Shown here piece after piece: positions 54,825 through 62,219 of a stretch of DNA of 64,000 bases; within the stretch, counting starts at the first letter, position 1; every line of letters begins with the position of its first letter. Origin of the DNA: Candidatus Manganitrophus morganii. GTDB lineage: Bacteria; Nitrospirota; Nitrospiria; SBBL01; Manganitrophaceae. The notes beneath the pieces are model-generated. The model saw only the letters and a program-made list of their open reading frames with translations, searched no databases and was not told where the DNA came from. The stretch is taken from the NCBI GenBank assembly GCA_021651055.1, contig JAJHOH010000001.1:2046001-2110000 (forward strand), given 5' to 3'. Made by a program: the position numbers and the translations under genes.

Positions 54825-54857
54825 AAGAGCCCGGGTAACTGGGCTTTTCCTTTTTTA
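54825..54857 (+). terminator. Terminator of ssrA
   Basis: AGAGCCC and GGGCTTTT pair around GGGTAACT, followed by CCTTTTTT, just behind the tmRNA 3' end. Confidence 0.75.
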
Positions 54858-54931
54858 GGAAGCCCCGCCCGCTCCTCCTCCCGACTCAATCACGGAACTC
54901 CGGCCAGTCTGATCGGTGGGTGGTGACGTCA

Positions 54932-54960
54932 TTGACTTCCTTCAGATCCTCGTTTAAAGT
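54932..54960 (+). promoter_or_regulatory. Candidate promoter of the PurZ-like operon
   Basis: TTGACT (54932-54937), 17-nt spacer, TAAAGT (54955-54960), with the first gene beginning about 36 nt downstream. A second weak -10-like GATAAT is at 54966-54971. Confidence 0.4.
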
Positions 54961-54995
54961 GTCCCGATAATATCACCAACAGTTATATTTTTTGT

Positions 54996-56708
54996 TTGAC
55001 AGAAAGGCCAAAATCCCGCTATTCTTCCCTTAACAAACACCCGGTTGGATTAAGCCTGTTCCAGTCAATTTGGCTCAGAGGGAACTTGGCTGTTGAGAAA
55101 GAAATAATTCATTCCAAGGGAGCACTCCCTACCCTCGATTCTATCCTCCCCCGAACATTTGTCCATGTTCCTGGGATTGGTCCCATAAAAGAAAAGTCTC
55201 TCTGGAAAGACGGGATCACCTCCTGGCAACAATATCTTAATCTCTCCAGACAAATGGAATTTTCTTTTCGCCTTCCAAACACGACGTATGACCTCATCGC
55301 GCAATCAGAAGAAGCCCTGAAAAAAGAAGATGCGGAATTTTTCAGAGACCACCTTCCGCGTGAAGAATGGTGGAGGCTGTTTCCGCATTTTGAGTCACGA
55401 ACAGTGTTTCTGGATATCGAAACCACTGGTCTGTCCCACTACTATGATGAGATTACGCTTTTGGGTTTGTATGGCGGTGAATCCAATAAGATGCGGGTGT
55501 TCCTGTCCGGACACAATCTCGATCAGATTTCGGACATATTGAGTCGCTATTCTATTGTGGTCACTTTTAACGGAACTCTTTTTGACCTTCCCTTTCTGAA
55601 AACGAAATTTCCGTCGCTAAGACTCCCTCCAATTCACTTAGATCTTCGTTACATACTTAAGCGGTTAGGATATGCAGGAGGGTTAAAACAAATTGAAGAA
55701 ACACTAGGACTGCAACGCAGTAAGAAGATTTCTTCAATTGATGGTCTTGGTGCGACCGTGCTCTGGGCACGTTATGTCAGAGGCGAGATCCAAGCGCTAG
55801 AACACCTCATTCGCTACAATGCGGCGGACATTACGAGTTTGCAGACACTATTACGGTTTAGCTATAAGCAGTTGGCAGCCCGTCTTTTAAATGGTGCGAG
55901 TAGCCAACCCTTCCAACCGCGTTTGCAGCGTCCAAAGAAAGTCTATATTCAAGTAAAAAGGGTCAATGGCTCGCGTGTTCAGATCGTGGTTGACCGTGTA
56001 AAGACCCTTCTAAAATTTAAAAAAATAGAGAAGCCGCTAATCACCGTTAATGATCTTTTGAAGAAGATATCTGGTAGTAAGAATCTTATGCCCAGAGCGA
56101 TTGGAATTGACCTGCGAGCGTCCGAAATCCGCCCGACGGGTTGGGCCTTGCTTGATGGTAATACTGCGGACACGAAGCTGGTTAGAACAGATGAACAGAT
56201 TATTACCGAGACAGTTCGCTATCACCCCGATATCATCTCGATTGATTCTCCCCTGAGTTTGCCGACGGGACGTTGTTGCACAAAAGACTCGTGCAAGTGC
56301 CGAGAAAAAGGTATTTTGAGGGAGTGCGAGCGGACACTCTGGAGAAGAGGAGTCAGAGTCTTTCCATGTCTATTACCTAGCATGCAGGGTCTCACTGAAC
56401 GCGGGATACGTCTTGCTGAAAAATTCAGAAAGCTCGGTTACAATGTTATTGAGAGCTATCCGGGGGCAGCCCAGGATATCATGAGGATCCCAAGAAAGAA
56501 ATTAAGCTTAGGCGATCTAGGGTTGGGATTGAGCGCTTTCGGCATCGAAGGGGATTTTCTTTCGAAGGAAGCAAGCCATGATGAGTTGGATGCGATTACA
56601 TCGGCCGTTGTCGGCTACTTCTACCTCTCAGGAGACTACGAGGCGCTTGGAAATGATTCTGAAGAATACTTGATCATCCCAAAACTAGACCGATCTTTAT
56701 CCCAGTAG
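54996..56708 (+). CDS. Fusion of YprB-type DEDDy exonuclease and DUF429 RNase H-like domain
   Basis: The 570-residue protein joins two nuclease folds. Residues about 50-290: helix-hairpin-like FVHVPGIGPIKEKSLWKDGI, then a DEDDy exonuclease with D140 and E142 (FLDIETTGL), D197 (FNGTLFDLPF) and Y274/D278 (YNAADITSL), as in YprB. Residues about 366-550: DUF429 predicted RNase H-like domain with D372 (AIGIDLRAS), D417 (SIDSPLSLP), E486 (ESYPG) and HDELDA (528-533). A Cys cluster C427, C428, C433, C435 may bind zinc. The start is probably TTG 54996 but is not certain. It is 16 nt ahead of the PurZ-like gene. AT-richer than the flanks. Confidence 0.85.
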   Translation: MTERPKSRYSSLNKHPVGLSLFQSIWLRGNLAVEKEIIHSKGALPTLDSILPRTFVHVPGIGPIKEKSLWKDGITSWQQYLNLSRQMEFSFRLPNTTYDLIAQSEEALKKEDAEFFRDHLPREEWWRLFPHFESRTVFLDIETTGLSHYYDEITLLGLYGGESNKMRVFLSGHNLDQISDILSRYSIVVTFNGTLFDLPFLKTKFPSLRLPPIHLDLRYILKRLGYAGGLKQIEETLGLQRSKKISSIDGLGATVLWARYVRGEIQALEHLIRYNAADITSLQTLLRFSYKQLAARLLNGASSQPFQPRLQRPKKVYIQVKRVNGSRVQIVVDRVKTLLKFKKIEKPLITVNDLLKKISGSKNLMPRAIGIDLRASEIRPTGWALLDGNTADTKLVRTDEQIITETVRYHPDIISIDSPLSLPTGRCCTKDSCKCREKGILRECERTLWRRGVRVFPCLLPSMQGLTERGIRLAEKFRKLGYNVIESYPGAAQDIMRIPRKKLSLGDLGLGLSAFGIEGDFLSKEASHDELDAITSAVVGYFYLSGDYEALGNDSEEYLIIPKLDRSLSQ

Positions 56709-56724
56709 CTCTGTTCAGGAATCC

Positions 56725-57756
56725 ATGCCTCTTACGGTTGTAGTTGGCGGACAATTCGGTTCCGAAGGCAAGGGGAAGATCGTTTCCTACCTTGCCCTGC
56801 GGGACAATGTAGACATTGTAGTCCGTTGTGGTGGACCCAACTCAGGCCATACCGTCGATTATCGCGGACAGCGATACGAGCTTCGAAGCCTGCCAGCCGG
56901 GTTTATCAATCAACGAACCCGTCTTCTCCTTGCTGCAGGTTCACTCATCAATCCTGAGATTCTACTGACCGAAATAAAAATTGCGGGGATTGATCCTCAA
57001 AGGGTGGGGGTCGATCGAAACGCAGGGATCATCTCCTCTCTCCAAAGCGAAGAAGAACGGTCACTCTCTCTGAGAGATCGGCTGGGATCAACTTTGTCCG
57101 GAACCGGAAGCGGCGTTGCGAACCGTGCGCTCAGAAAACCTGATTTTAAGCTGGCGAAGGACAGTCTAGAATTACAGGGTTTCCTAACAGATGTTTCAGA
57201 AGAGGTGAACGGCGCGCTAGATAGGGATGGGAAGGTTATCATTGAAGGTACACAGGGTTTTGGCCTGTCGGTGTACCACTCATCGCATTATCCTTATGCG
57301 ACCAGTCGCGATACTACTGCAAGCGGGTTTCTAAGTGAAGTAGGTGTTAGTCCCCGGCTCGTTACCGATATTATAATGGCAGTTCGGACCTATCCAATCC
57401 GCGTGGCAGGTAATTCAGGACCTCTGGCCAAGGAGGTCACATGGGAAGAAATTCAGAGAAGAAGCGGTTACCCTACGGAAATCAAGGAGTATACGACAAC
57501 CACTAAAAAACTCCGGCGAGTGGGACTTTTTGACATAGAACAAGTAAAAAGAGCGGCAAGAGTTAATCGGCCGACCCAAATTGCACTGCATGGAGCAGAT
57601 TACCTATCATATACAAACAAATCAAAGACAGAACTTGATAACCTATGCATAGAAAGTCAAAAGTTTATCGCATTCGTGGAGAGAGAGACTAAGACACATG
57701 TGAGTTTTATTGGTACGGGCCCGGCCAACGAAGAGATTATAGATCTAACACTATGA
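56725..57756 (+). CDS. PurZ-like adenylosuccinate synthetase homologue
   Basis: The 343-residue protein is a PurA-fold GTPase/ligase but about 90 residues shorter than PurA (~430). Family motifs: VVVGGQFGSEGKGKIVSYLA (8-17 region), GGPNSGHTV with His42, SGTGSGVANRALR, EGTQGFGLSV with HYPYATSRDTT, and KKLRRVGLFD. The catalytic Asp of PurA (GDEGKG) is Ser13 (GSEGKG), the change I associate with phage PurZ, which makes N6-succino-2-amino-dAMP from dGMP for 2-aminoadenine DNA. Residues and length thus favour a PurZ or PurZ0-like enzyme over housekeeping purA. It overlaps the next gene by ATGA. Substrate is inferred only. Confidence 0.82.
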   Translation: MPLTVVVGGQFGSEGKGKIVSYLALRDNVDIVVRCGGPNSGHTVDYRGQRYELRSLPAGFINQRTRLLLAAGSLINPEILLTEIKIAGIDPQRVGVDRNAGIISSLQSEEERSLSLRDRLGSTLSGTGSGVANRALRKPDFKLAKDSLELQGFLTDVSEEVNGALDRDGKVIIEGTQGFGLSVYHSSHYPYATSRDTTASGFLSEVGVSPRLVTDIIMAVRTYPIRVAGNSGPLAKEVTWEEIQRRSGYPTEIKEYTTTTKKLRRVGLFDIEQVKRAARVNRPTQIALHGADYLSYTNKSKTELDNLCIESQKFIAFVERETKTHVSFIGTGPANEEIIDLTL

Positions 57757-58790
57757 GTCAACCAAGAAATATACTTCCAGATAGTTATAAACAACCAGCG
57801 CCAACCGTATCAGAGAAGGATTTTTGGGTAGATCCAGATCCAAAATCCACGGGGCTTTTACTTTCAGATCGAATAATATTTTATCGAGAGAAAGTGAATT
57901 TGATTCATCCTTTCGATCTCAATTATGTCGAGCCTGCATCATATACGCTTCATGCGGGGGGAGAGTATCTAATCTATACCGAGGGGAAAAAAAGAGTATC
58001 GGGAATTTTAGACGAAGGTAAATTAGAAATTGAGATACCTCCAAATGGATTAATCTATATTCGGTTTATGGAATATGTGAATATACCAGCCTATATGATT
58101 GCGAGATTTAATTTACGAGTTAAACAAGTTTACCGAGGGCTACTTTTAGGAACTGGTCCTCAAGTGGAGCCCGGCTTTAGAGGGCATCTTGGCTGTCCTA
58201 TTCATAATTTTACAGATGAGGCAAAAACTATTAGGTTTTTTGAACCCATCGTTACGATTGATTTTGAGAAAACTACCCCTTTTGGCGAAAATTTCTTTAG
58301 CGGTAAAAAGGATGAGGAATTAACTAACGAGATGTTTCAGCGAATACCCCGTGGTATGATCACAGTTACCGGGCTAAACGACCTTCCTTGCAAAGTCTTT
58401 ACGAAGAATAGTCCAGATAGATCGCTTCAAAATTACTTGCCGCCTGGAGAGAGTGTTCGCAGCTCCGTGTTCGAATTAGAACAAACTGTCAGGAGGGTCA
58501 AAGAGACTGTTCGTCGGTTCGAGATTATAATTTCAATTGGTGCCCTTGCCCTACTTGTCGCCATGGCTGGACTTTTCTTTAATGCTTATTCAAATTTAAA
58601 GAATGACATTGTTACGTTAAGTAAGTCGGTTGGAATTCTGGAAGGAGCAGCAGGGGCGGCACGAACGAACTCATCCGCAGCAGTTCAGCCTAATACCCAA
58701 GTTGCATCGCCAACTTCTCCACCAGCAAAAAGCCAGCAATCCTCTCCACCACTCCGGGATAACACCTCAACTACTGAAAGTCCGAAGTAA
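57753..58790 (+). CDS. Membrane-anchored dCTP deaminase/dUTPase-fold protein, probably inactive
   Basis: Residues about 40-175 follow the DCD/dUTPase fold: NYVEPASYTLHAGGEYL, PPNGLIYIRFMEYVNIPAYMIARF, then PQVEPGFRGHLGCPIHNFT. In active DCD the last segment carries the catalytic Glu (..LEFYN/LELSN); here that position is Pro149 (GCPIHN), so deamination is unlikely. Residues 232-255 look coiled-coil, a membrane helix covers about 257-278 (EIIISIGALALLVAMAGLFF), and the tail is Pro/Ser/Thr-rich. It may be a nucleotide sensor fixed to the membrane. ATGA overlap with the PurZ-like gene shows coupled translation. Confidence 0.82.
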   Translation: MSQPRNILPDSYKQPAPTVSEKDFWVDPDPKSTGLLLSDRIIFYREKVNLIHPFDLNYVEPASYTLHAGGEYLIYTEGKKRVSGILDEGKLEIEIPPNGLIYIRFMEYVNIPAYMIARFNLRVKQVYRGLLLGTGPQVEPGFRGHLGCPIHNFTDEAKTIRFFEPIVTIDFEKTTPFGENFFSGKKDEELTNEMFQRIPRGMITVTGLNDLPCKVFTKNSPDRSLQNYLPPGESVRSSVFELEQTVRRVKETVRRFEIIISIGALALLVAMAGLFFNAYSNLKNDIVTLSKSVGILEGAAGAARTNSSAAVQPNTQVASPTSPPAKSQQSSPPLRDNTSTTESPK

Positions 58791-58804
58791 CTTAATAAAA
58801 CATA

Positions 58805-59431
58805 ATGATTAGAGACATAGAAAAACTAAATACTTATAGATTTCTATCCATTGAAGGTTGTATGGGTTCAGGTAAGACAACTCTTGCAAAACATTTAGCG
58901 GATGCCATTTTAGCTAGCCCGCTCATTGAAGAGAGCGGTCGTCATCCTTTCATCAAAGAGTTCTATGTGGCGCCTGAATCTTATGCAGTTGAAACCGAGA
59001 TTGCTTTTGTTCTGCTGCACTACCATCAAATTCTTCGAGAGAAGCGGGCTGGACTATTCAATGGGACAGTCGTGAGTGACTTTGCTATGGACAGAGATTA
59101 TATATTTTCAACCCTTACCCTAAAAGATCCCGCGGATTGGGAACTGTTCGAAAACACATATAATGTTTTGAAGAAACGGCTTCCTATTCCCGATATACTA
59201 ATTTATCTTAGGGCGCCAGTGGATTTTTTAGCAAAGCGGATAGCACAACGCGGAAGGGATTATGAGAAAATTATGACGCGAAGCTATCTTGAAGCGGTAA
59301 AGACAGCCCTCGACAATTACTTTCTCAAAGAATATAAGGGGAAGATCATTATTCTTGATGCCCCGGACCTGGACAGTTCTGTTAATCCCACCTACGTTGA
59401 TACAGTCATCAAGCAGTTACATATAAGTTAA
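58805..59431 (+). CDS. Deoxynucleoside kinase (dGK/dAK-type)
   Basis: The 208-residue protein has the P-loop SIEGCMGSGKTTLAKHLA (Gly18-Thr25), a conserved FYVAPESY-type segment, SDFAMDRDYIF in place of the DRS/ERS motif, and the lid RIAQRGRDYEKI. The pattern and size match the deoxyadenosine/deoxyguanosine kinases of the dNK family. It would make dNMPs from deoxynucleosides, possibly feeding or recycling the product or substrate of the PurZ-like enzyme. It starts 14 nt after the preceding gene and ends the operon. Confidence 0.85.
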   Translation: MIRDIEKLNTYRFLSIEGCMGSGKTTLAKHLADAILASPLIEESGRHPFIKEFYVAPESYAVETEIAFVLLHYHQILREKRAGLFNGTVVSDFAMDRDYIFSTLTLKDPADWELFENTYNVLKKRLPIPDILIYLRAPVDFLAKRIAQRGRDYEKIMTRSYLEAVKTALDNYFLKEYKGKIIILDAPDLDSSVNPTYVDTVIKQLHIS

Positions 59432-59444
59432 CAACTCAGTTGCG

Positions 59445-60842
59445 TTATCCTGCTCCAGCCCTACGGATTTGATCAGGGCTAATTACTAAACGACCGTTTT
59501 TTCGTTCAGTGTAGGGGATTTTATCCTGCTCTAGTCCAAACCACCCGTACAATTCTGAGATAAGGTCAAATGCCACAATACCTGGGTCTAAGTCGGTGCT
59601 CCTTTTCGTAATGGTCACTTGAGAATCCGGAGCGTTGCGGATATCCGTTCCGAATTCCCACCCAAATGTGCCTATCGGACCTGGGATAAGCCCACAAGGC
59701 ATCCCATCTCGTGTCATGTTAAGTAACTCCAGTCGATATTCAATGCTTTGGGGATGCGGCTGAGCGTTTGCTGAAACCTGCCTGTTCAGTTCAGCAAATA
59801 AATATGTAGATTCAGCCAGGACAAGAGGATTAATACGAAGCGCACCGCGAGGCCTTCCCCAGCTTAAGAATTCCTCATCTCCTCGGGTGGCAAAGATGAG
59901 CGTTCCATTTCGCCACAGATCAAGAATTCGATATTTAGGATTTACCGCTCGTCTAAGTTGACCCCTTACGATCTTTGGTGTCTCACCGATAGTCAAATCG
60001 AATCCGCTTGGTCTCAGTTCCGGCGGATTTTTAAGTAAACGCACAATCTCCGCATCACTTGCCTGAAAGAGCGTTGGTATATCGACTGCTTCGATAGGTG
60101 TTGCCGCAAGGATGAAAATTGGTTGCGTCTGGAGGTCTACTGCAATCAGTGCTTCATTTCTTCGATCGTCTAATAATTCTTGTATATTCTGTTGAAGAGT
60201 AATATTTGCTTTCTGAGACTGGCCCGCCATAAGCTGCTGTAGTGTTTCTTGAATTTCGTTATATTTCTTGTCTAGGGAGTCAAACCGGAGACCATCCCTT
60301 ATTAAGGAATGTAGTTCTTGAACTGACGTCGGCGGTATATTGTCTCGCCTGCGTTCGACATAACCAAATACGATTTCGATTTGCTTGCCCCTGCTATCAA
60401 TGGTTCGGGTTATCAAGAAAGGGCGTCTGGTGGAGGCTTGAGAGGGAACATGAATAGCAACGACTCCCTTCTCTTTATCGGCACCGGAGGGAAACCAGCG
60501 AATATCAACCTGCTGCAAAGGTGGATAGATCCAAGACTGGAGGATTTTATGGTATTGGTCTTGGTTCACTAAGCTCTGTATAAAAGGATTGACCGTTGTA
60601 ATTTCATCTCCAAGGTGCGTAGGATGCCGCTCTGTCTTAACCCCTAAGAGAACAAAACCTCCATCGGCGTTCGCAAGTCCGGATATATCCTTGGCAAACT
60701 CTTGTTTCTGATGATCTTGTCCAATCTGATAGGGTGCGTCTTTACATTCCAGTTGTGCATCCTCTACAGTTCCAATAAATTTATTAAAATCACCAGAATC
60801 CAAAAGAGACCGGATCTCATTTAAACTGAGATTTTTAGGCAT
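59445..60842 (-). CDS. AlbA_2/Schlafen-type ATP-binding domain protein
   Basis: The 465-residue protein has an N-terminal AlbA_2 (Schlafen-like) domain with QLECKDA (about 30), EFAKDISGLANADGGFVLLGV (49-69 region) and an acidic/basic middle. The C-terminal ~280 residues match nothing I recognise and may sense a target. AlbA_2 domains occur in transcription regulators and in several anti-phage systems. It is convergent with the PurZ-like operon, 13 nt from the dNK stop, and has the same AT-richer composition. AAAGGAA is upstream of the ATG. Whether it belongs to the operon's function is unknown. Confidence 0.82.
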   Translation of the reverse strand: MPKNLSLNEIRSLLDSGDFNKFIGTVEDAQLECKDAPYQIGQDHQKQEFAKDISGLANADGGFVLLGVKTERHPTHLGDEITTVNPFIQSLVNQDQYHKILQSWIYPPLQQVDIRWFPSGADKEKGVVAIHVPSQASTRRPFLITRTIDSRGKQIEIVFGYVERRRDNIPPTSVQELHSLIRDGLRFDSLDKKYNEIQETLQQLMAGQSQKANITLQQNIQELLDDRRNEALIAVDLQTQPIFILAATPIEAVDIPTLFQASDAEIVRLLKNPPELRPSGFDLTIGETPKIVRGQLRRAVNPKYRILDLWRNGTLIFATRGDEEFLSWGRPRGALRINPLVLAESTYLFAELNRQVSANAQPHPQSIEYRLELLNMTRDGMPCGLIPGPIGTFGWEFGTDIRNAPDSQVTITKRSTDLDPGIVAFDLISELYGWFGLEQDKIPYTERKNGRLVISPDQIRRAGAG

Positions 60843-60893
60843 CGATAATTTCCTTTGGTTTAGACTTTGTTACCGCCTTAATGCTGATCGCCG

Positions 60894-61418
60894 CTATAGG
60901 CTGGCGGTCGTCTGGTGCCGGATCGGACGGAACAGGGCCTTATCAAGACCCGATTCAAAATCCAGCAGCGCCCGTTTCCGATCGAGGCCGCCGGCGTATC
61001 CGGTGAGGGCCCCGTCGCGGCCGACGACCCGATGGCAGGGGACGATCAGCGAAATCGGATTGCGTCCTGTCGCCGCGCCGACGGCGCGCATGCTCGATGG
61101 CGCGCCGATCCGGGCTGCCAGCACCGAGTAGCTTTGCGTCGCGCCGAACGGAATCGCCGCGATTGCCTGCCAGACCCGGAGTTGAAAGGGGGTTCCTTTG
61201 AACCGGATCGGCAGATTAAACGTTTTCAGTTTTCCCGAGGTGTAGGCGGCGATCTGGGCCTCGGCGTCGCGAAACAGTGGGAGTCCCGGATCTCGCTTCC
61301 AAGGGGTTGCGTCCGGGGCATACTTCTGACCGACGAAATAGAAGCCGGTGAGTACAGCGCCGTCCGAGACCAACAGGATCGGCCCCAGCGGCGAATCAAT
61401 ATCGGTATAGAGGTTCAT
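60894..61418 (-). CDS. ogt: Methylated-DNA--protein-cysteine methyltransferase
   Basis: The 174-residue protein removes alkyl groups from O6-methylguanine onto its own Cys. The active site is LIVPCHRVVGRDGALTGYAGG, and RVWQAIAAIPFGATQSY marks the DNA-binding helix region. Length and arrangement are of the Ogt/Ada C-terminal type. The ATG at 61418 follows AGGGG; a slightly earlier ATG would overlap the preceding cupin gene. It marks the return to GC-rich core sequence after the AT-richer block. Confidence 0.93.
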   Translation of the reverse strand: MNLYTDIDSPLGPILLVSDGAVLTGFYFVGQKYAPDATPWKRDPGLPLFRDAEAQIAAYTSGKLKTFNLPIRFKGTPFQLRVWQAIAAIPFGATQSYSVLAARIGAPSSMRAVGAATGRNPISLIVPCHRVVGRDGALTGYAGGLDRKRALLDFESGLDKALFRPIRHQTTASL

Positions 61419-61419
61419 C

Positions 61420-61761
61420 TCAATCCCCTGACTCAATACAAGTGACCCCGTCCGGTCCGACGATCGCTCCGTGACGAGTGCCAGGGGGAAGGGTCAGACG
61501 GTCGCCGGGGCGGAGCGCGATATCCTGGTTCAGGTCGGGAAGGGAAAAGATGATGCTCCCCTTCACGCAGAAGAGGGTCTTCTGATAGTTGTGGGTGTGG
61601 ACGGAGTAAACCTCGCCCGGTCCGTTCGACCATCGGCTGGGAGCGAGATCGCGGCTTTCGAAGAAGGCGACGATCTCCGACTCCGGCAGCGGATGTTTGT
61701 GCGGCCAGCGGAGGACCTCCACCCCTTTGGGAAGGGCTTCGTGATAAGAAGGGTGAGACAT
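61420..61761 (-). CDS. Small cupin-domain protein
   Basis: The 113-residue protein is one cupin barrel: motif 1 PGEVYSVHTHNYQKTLFCVKG with the His-X-His pair, then motif 2 LRPGDRLTLPPGTRHGAIVG with a third His. The His/Glu set can bind a metal ion. The substrate is unknown; stand-alone cupins vary widely in role. It lies 8 nt after the AbrB-like gene and just ahead of ogt, so the three are probably co-transcribed. Confidence 0.85.
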   Translation of the reverse strand: MSHPSYHEALPKGVEVLRWPHKHPLPESEIVAFFESRDLAPSRWSNGPGEVYSVHTHNYQKTLFCVKGSIIFSLPDLNQDIALRPGDRLTLPPGTRHGAIVGPDGVTCIESGD

Positions 61762-61769
61762 GAGAGAGC

Positions 61770-62036
61770 CTATTTCCGTCTATTCAGATTCTTAAATTTC
61801 CGATCGAGTCGCACTCGATCGGATGCCCGATCTTTTAGGAGTTCAGCAGTTACTGAAAGTCTGCCCTTTAGCATTCCGCAGATTGACAGAATATATCGCC
61901 GCGTTATAGGGCGAATAATGATCTCGCCGCCTTGTTCAAAAAAGCAGATTCTTGTGCCGGATTTAAGGCTATACTTCTTACAGATCCGGTAGGGAATGAT
62001 GAGATGACCTTTCGCGGCCAGATACGCAGTATCCAT
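61770..62036 (-). CDS. AbrB/SpoVT-type DNA-binding protein
   Basis: The 88-residue protein begins MDTAYLAAKGHLIIPYRICKKYSLKSGTRI (in parts), an AbrB/MazE-type swapped-hairpin fold, and continues CFFEQGGEIIIRPIT. Such domains are usually antitoxins or transition regulators. The C-terminal half is basic and helical. No PIN-type or other toxin frame was found next to it, so it may be a lone regulator or the remains of a VapBC-type pair. Confidence 0.75.
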   Translation of the reverse strand: MDTAYLAAKGHLIIPYRICKKYSLKSGTRICFFEQGGEIIIRPITRRYILSICGMLKGRLSVTAELLKDRASDRVRLDRKFKNLNRRK

Positions 62037-62142
62037 CTGAACTTCTCCATGCGAGCGCCTTTACTATAATGTTTTCGAGCAACGGTGTCAAAAATCTCTT
62101 CAATAAATCTTCGATAAATGGGTGGTGCCAAACTGATCTTCT

Positions 62143-62168
62143 GAGCGACCCAACGGGTCGCTCCTACA
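62143..62168. repeat. Short palindromic dispersed-type repeat
   Basis: GAGCGACCCAACGGGTCGCTC is a perfect palindrome-type hairpin followed by CTACA, a common bacterial dispersed repeat pattern. It is in the 183-bp gap between the divergent AbrB-like and ChaN-type genes. Confidence 0.6.
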
Positions 62169-62219
62169 GGCCAATTTCTCCGTTTGACACCTCCCTCCCC
62201 TTCCCGGTAGAATGAACCC

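Noticed and set aside
56725-57756. Reading the PurA-like gene as a truncated or decayed purA
   Set aside because: The frame is intact, the conserved motifs span the whole length, and the missing residues correspond to lengths seen in PurZ-type proteins; a clean operon context also argues against decay.
54473-60893. Integrated element with ssrA-derived direct repeats
   Set aside because: No second copy of the tmRNA 3' end and no integrase gene were found in the window, so a defined att pair cannot be annotated.
61770-62036. VapBC-type toxin-antitoxin pair
   Set aside because: No PIN-domain or other toxin frame flanks the AbrB-like gene.
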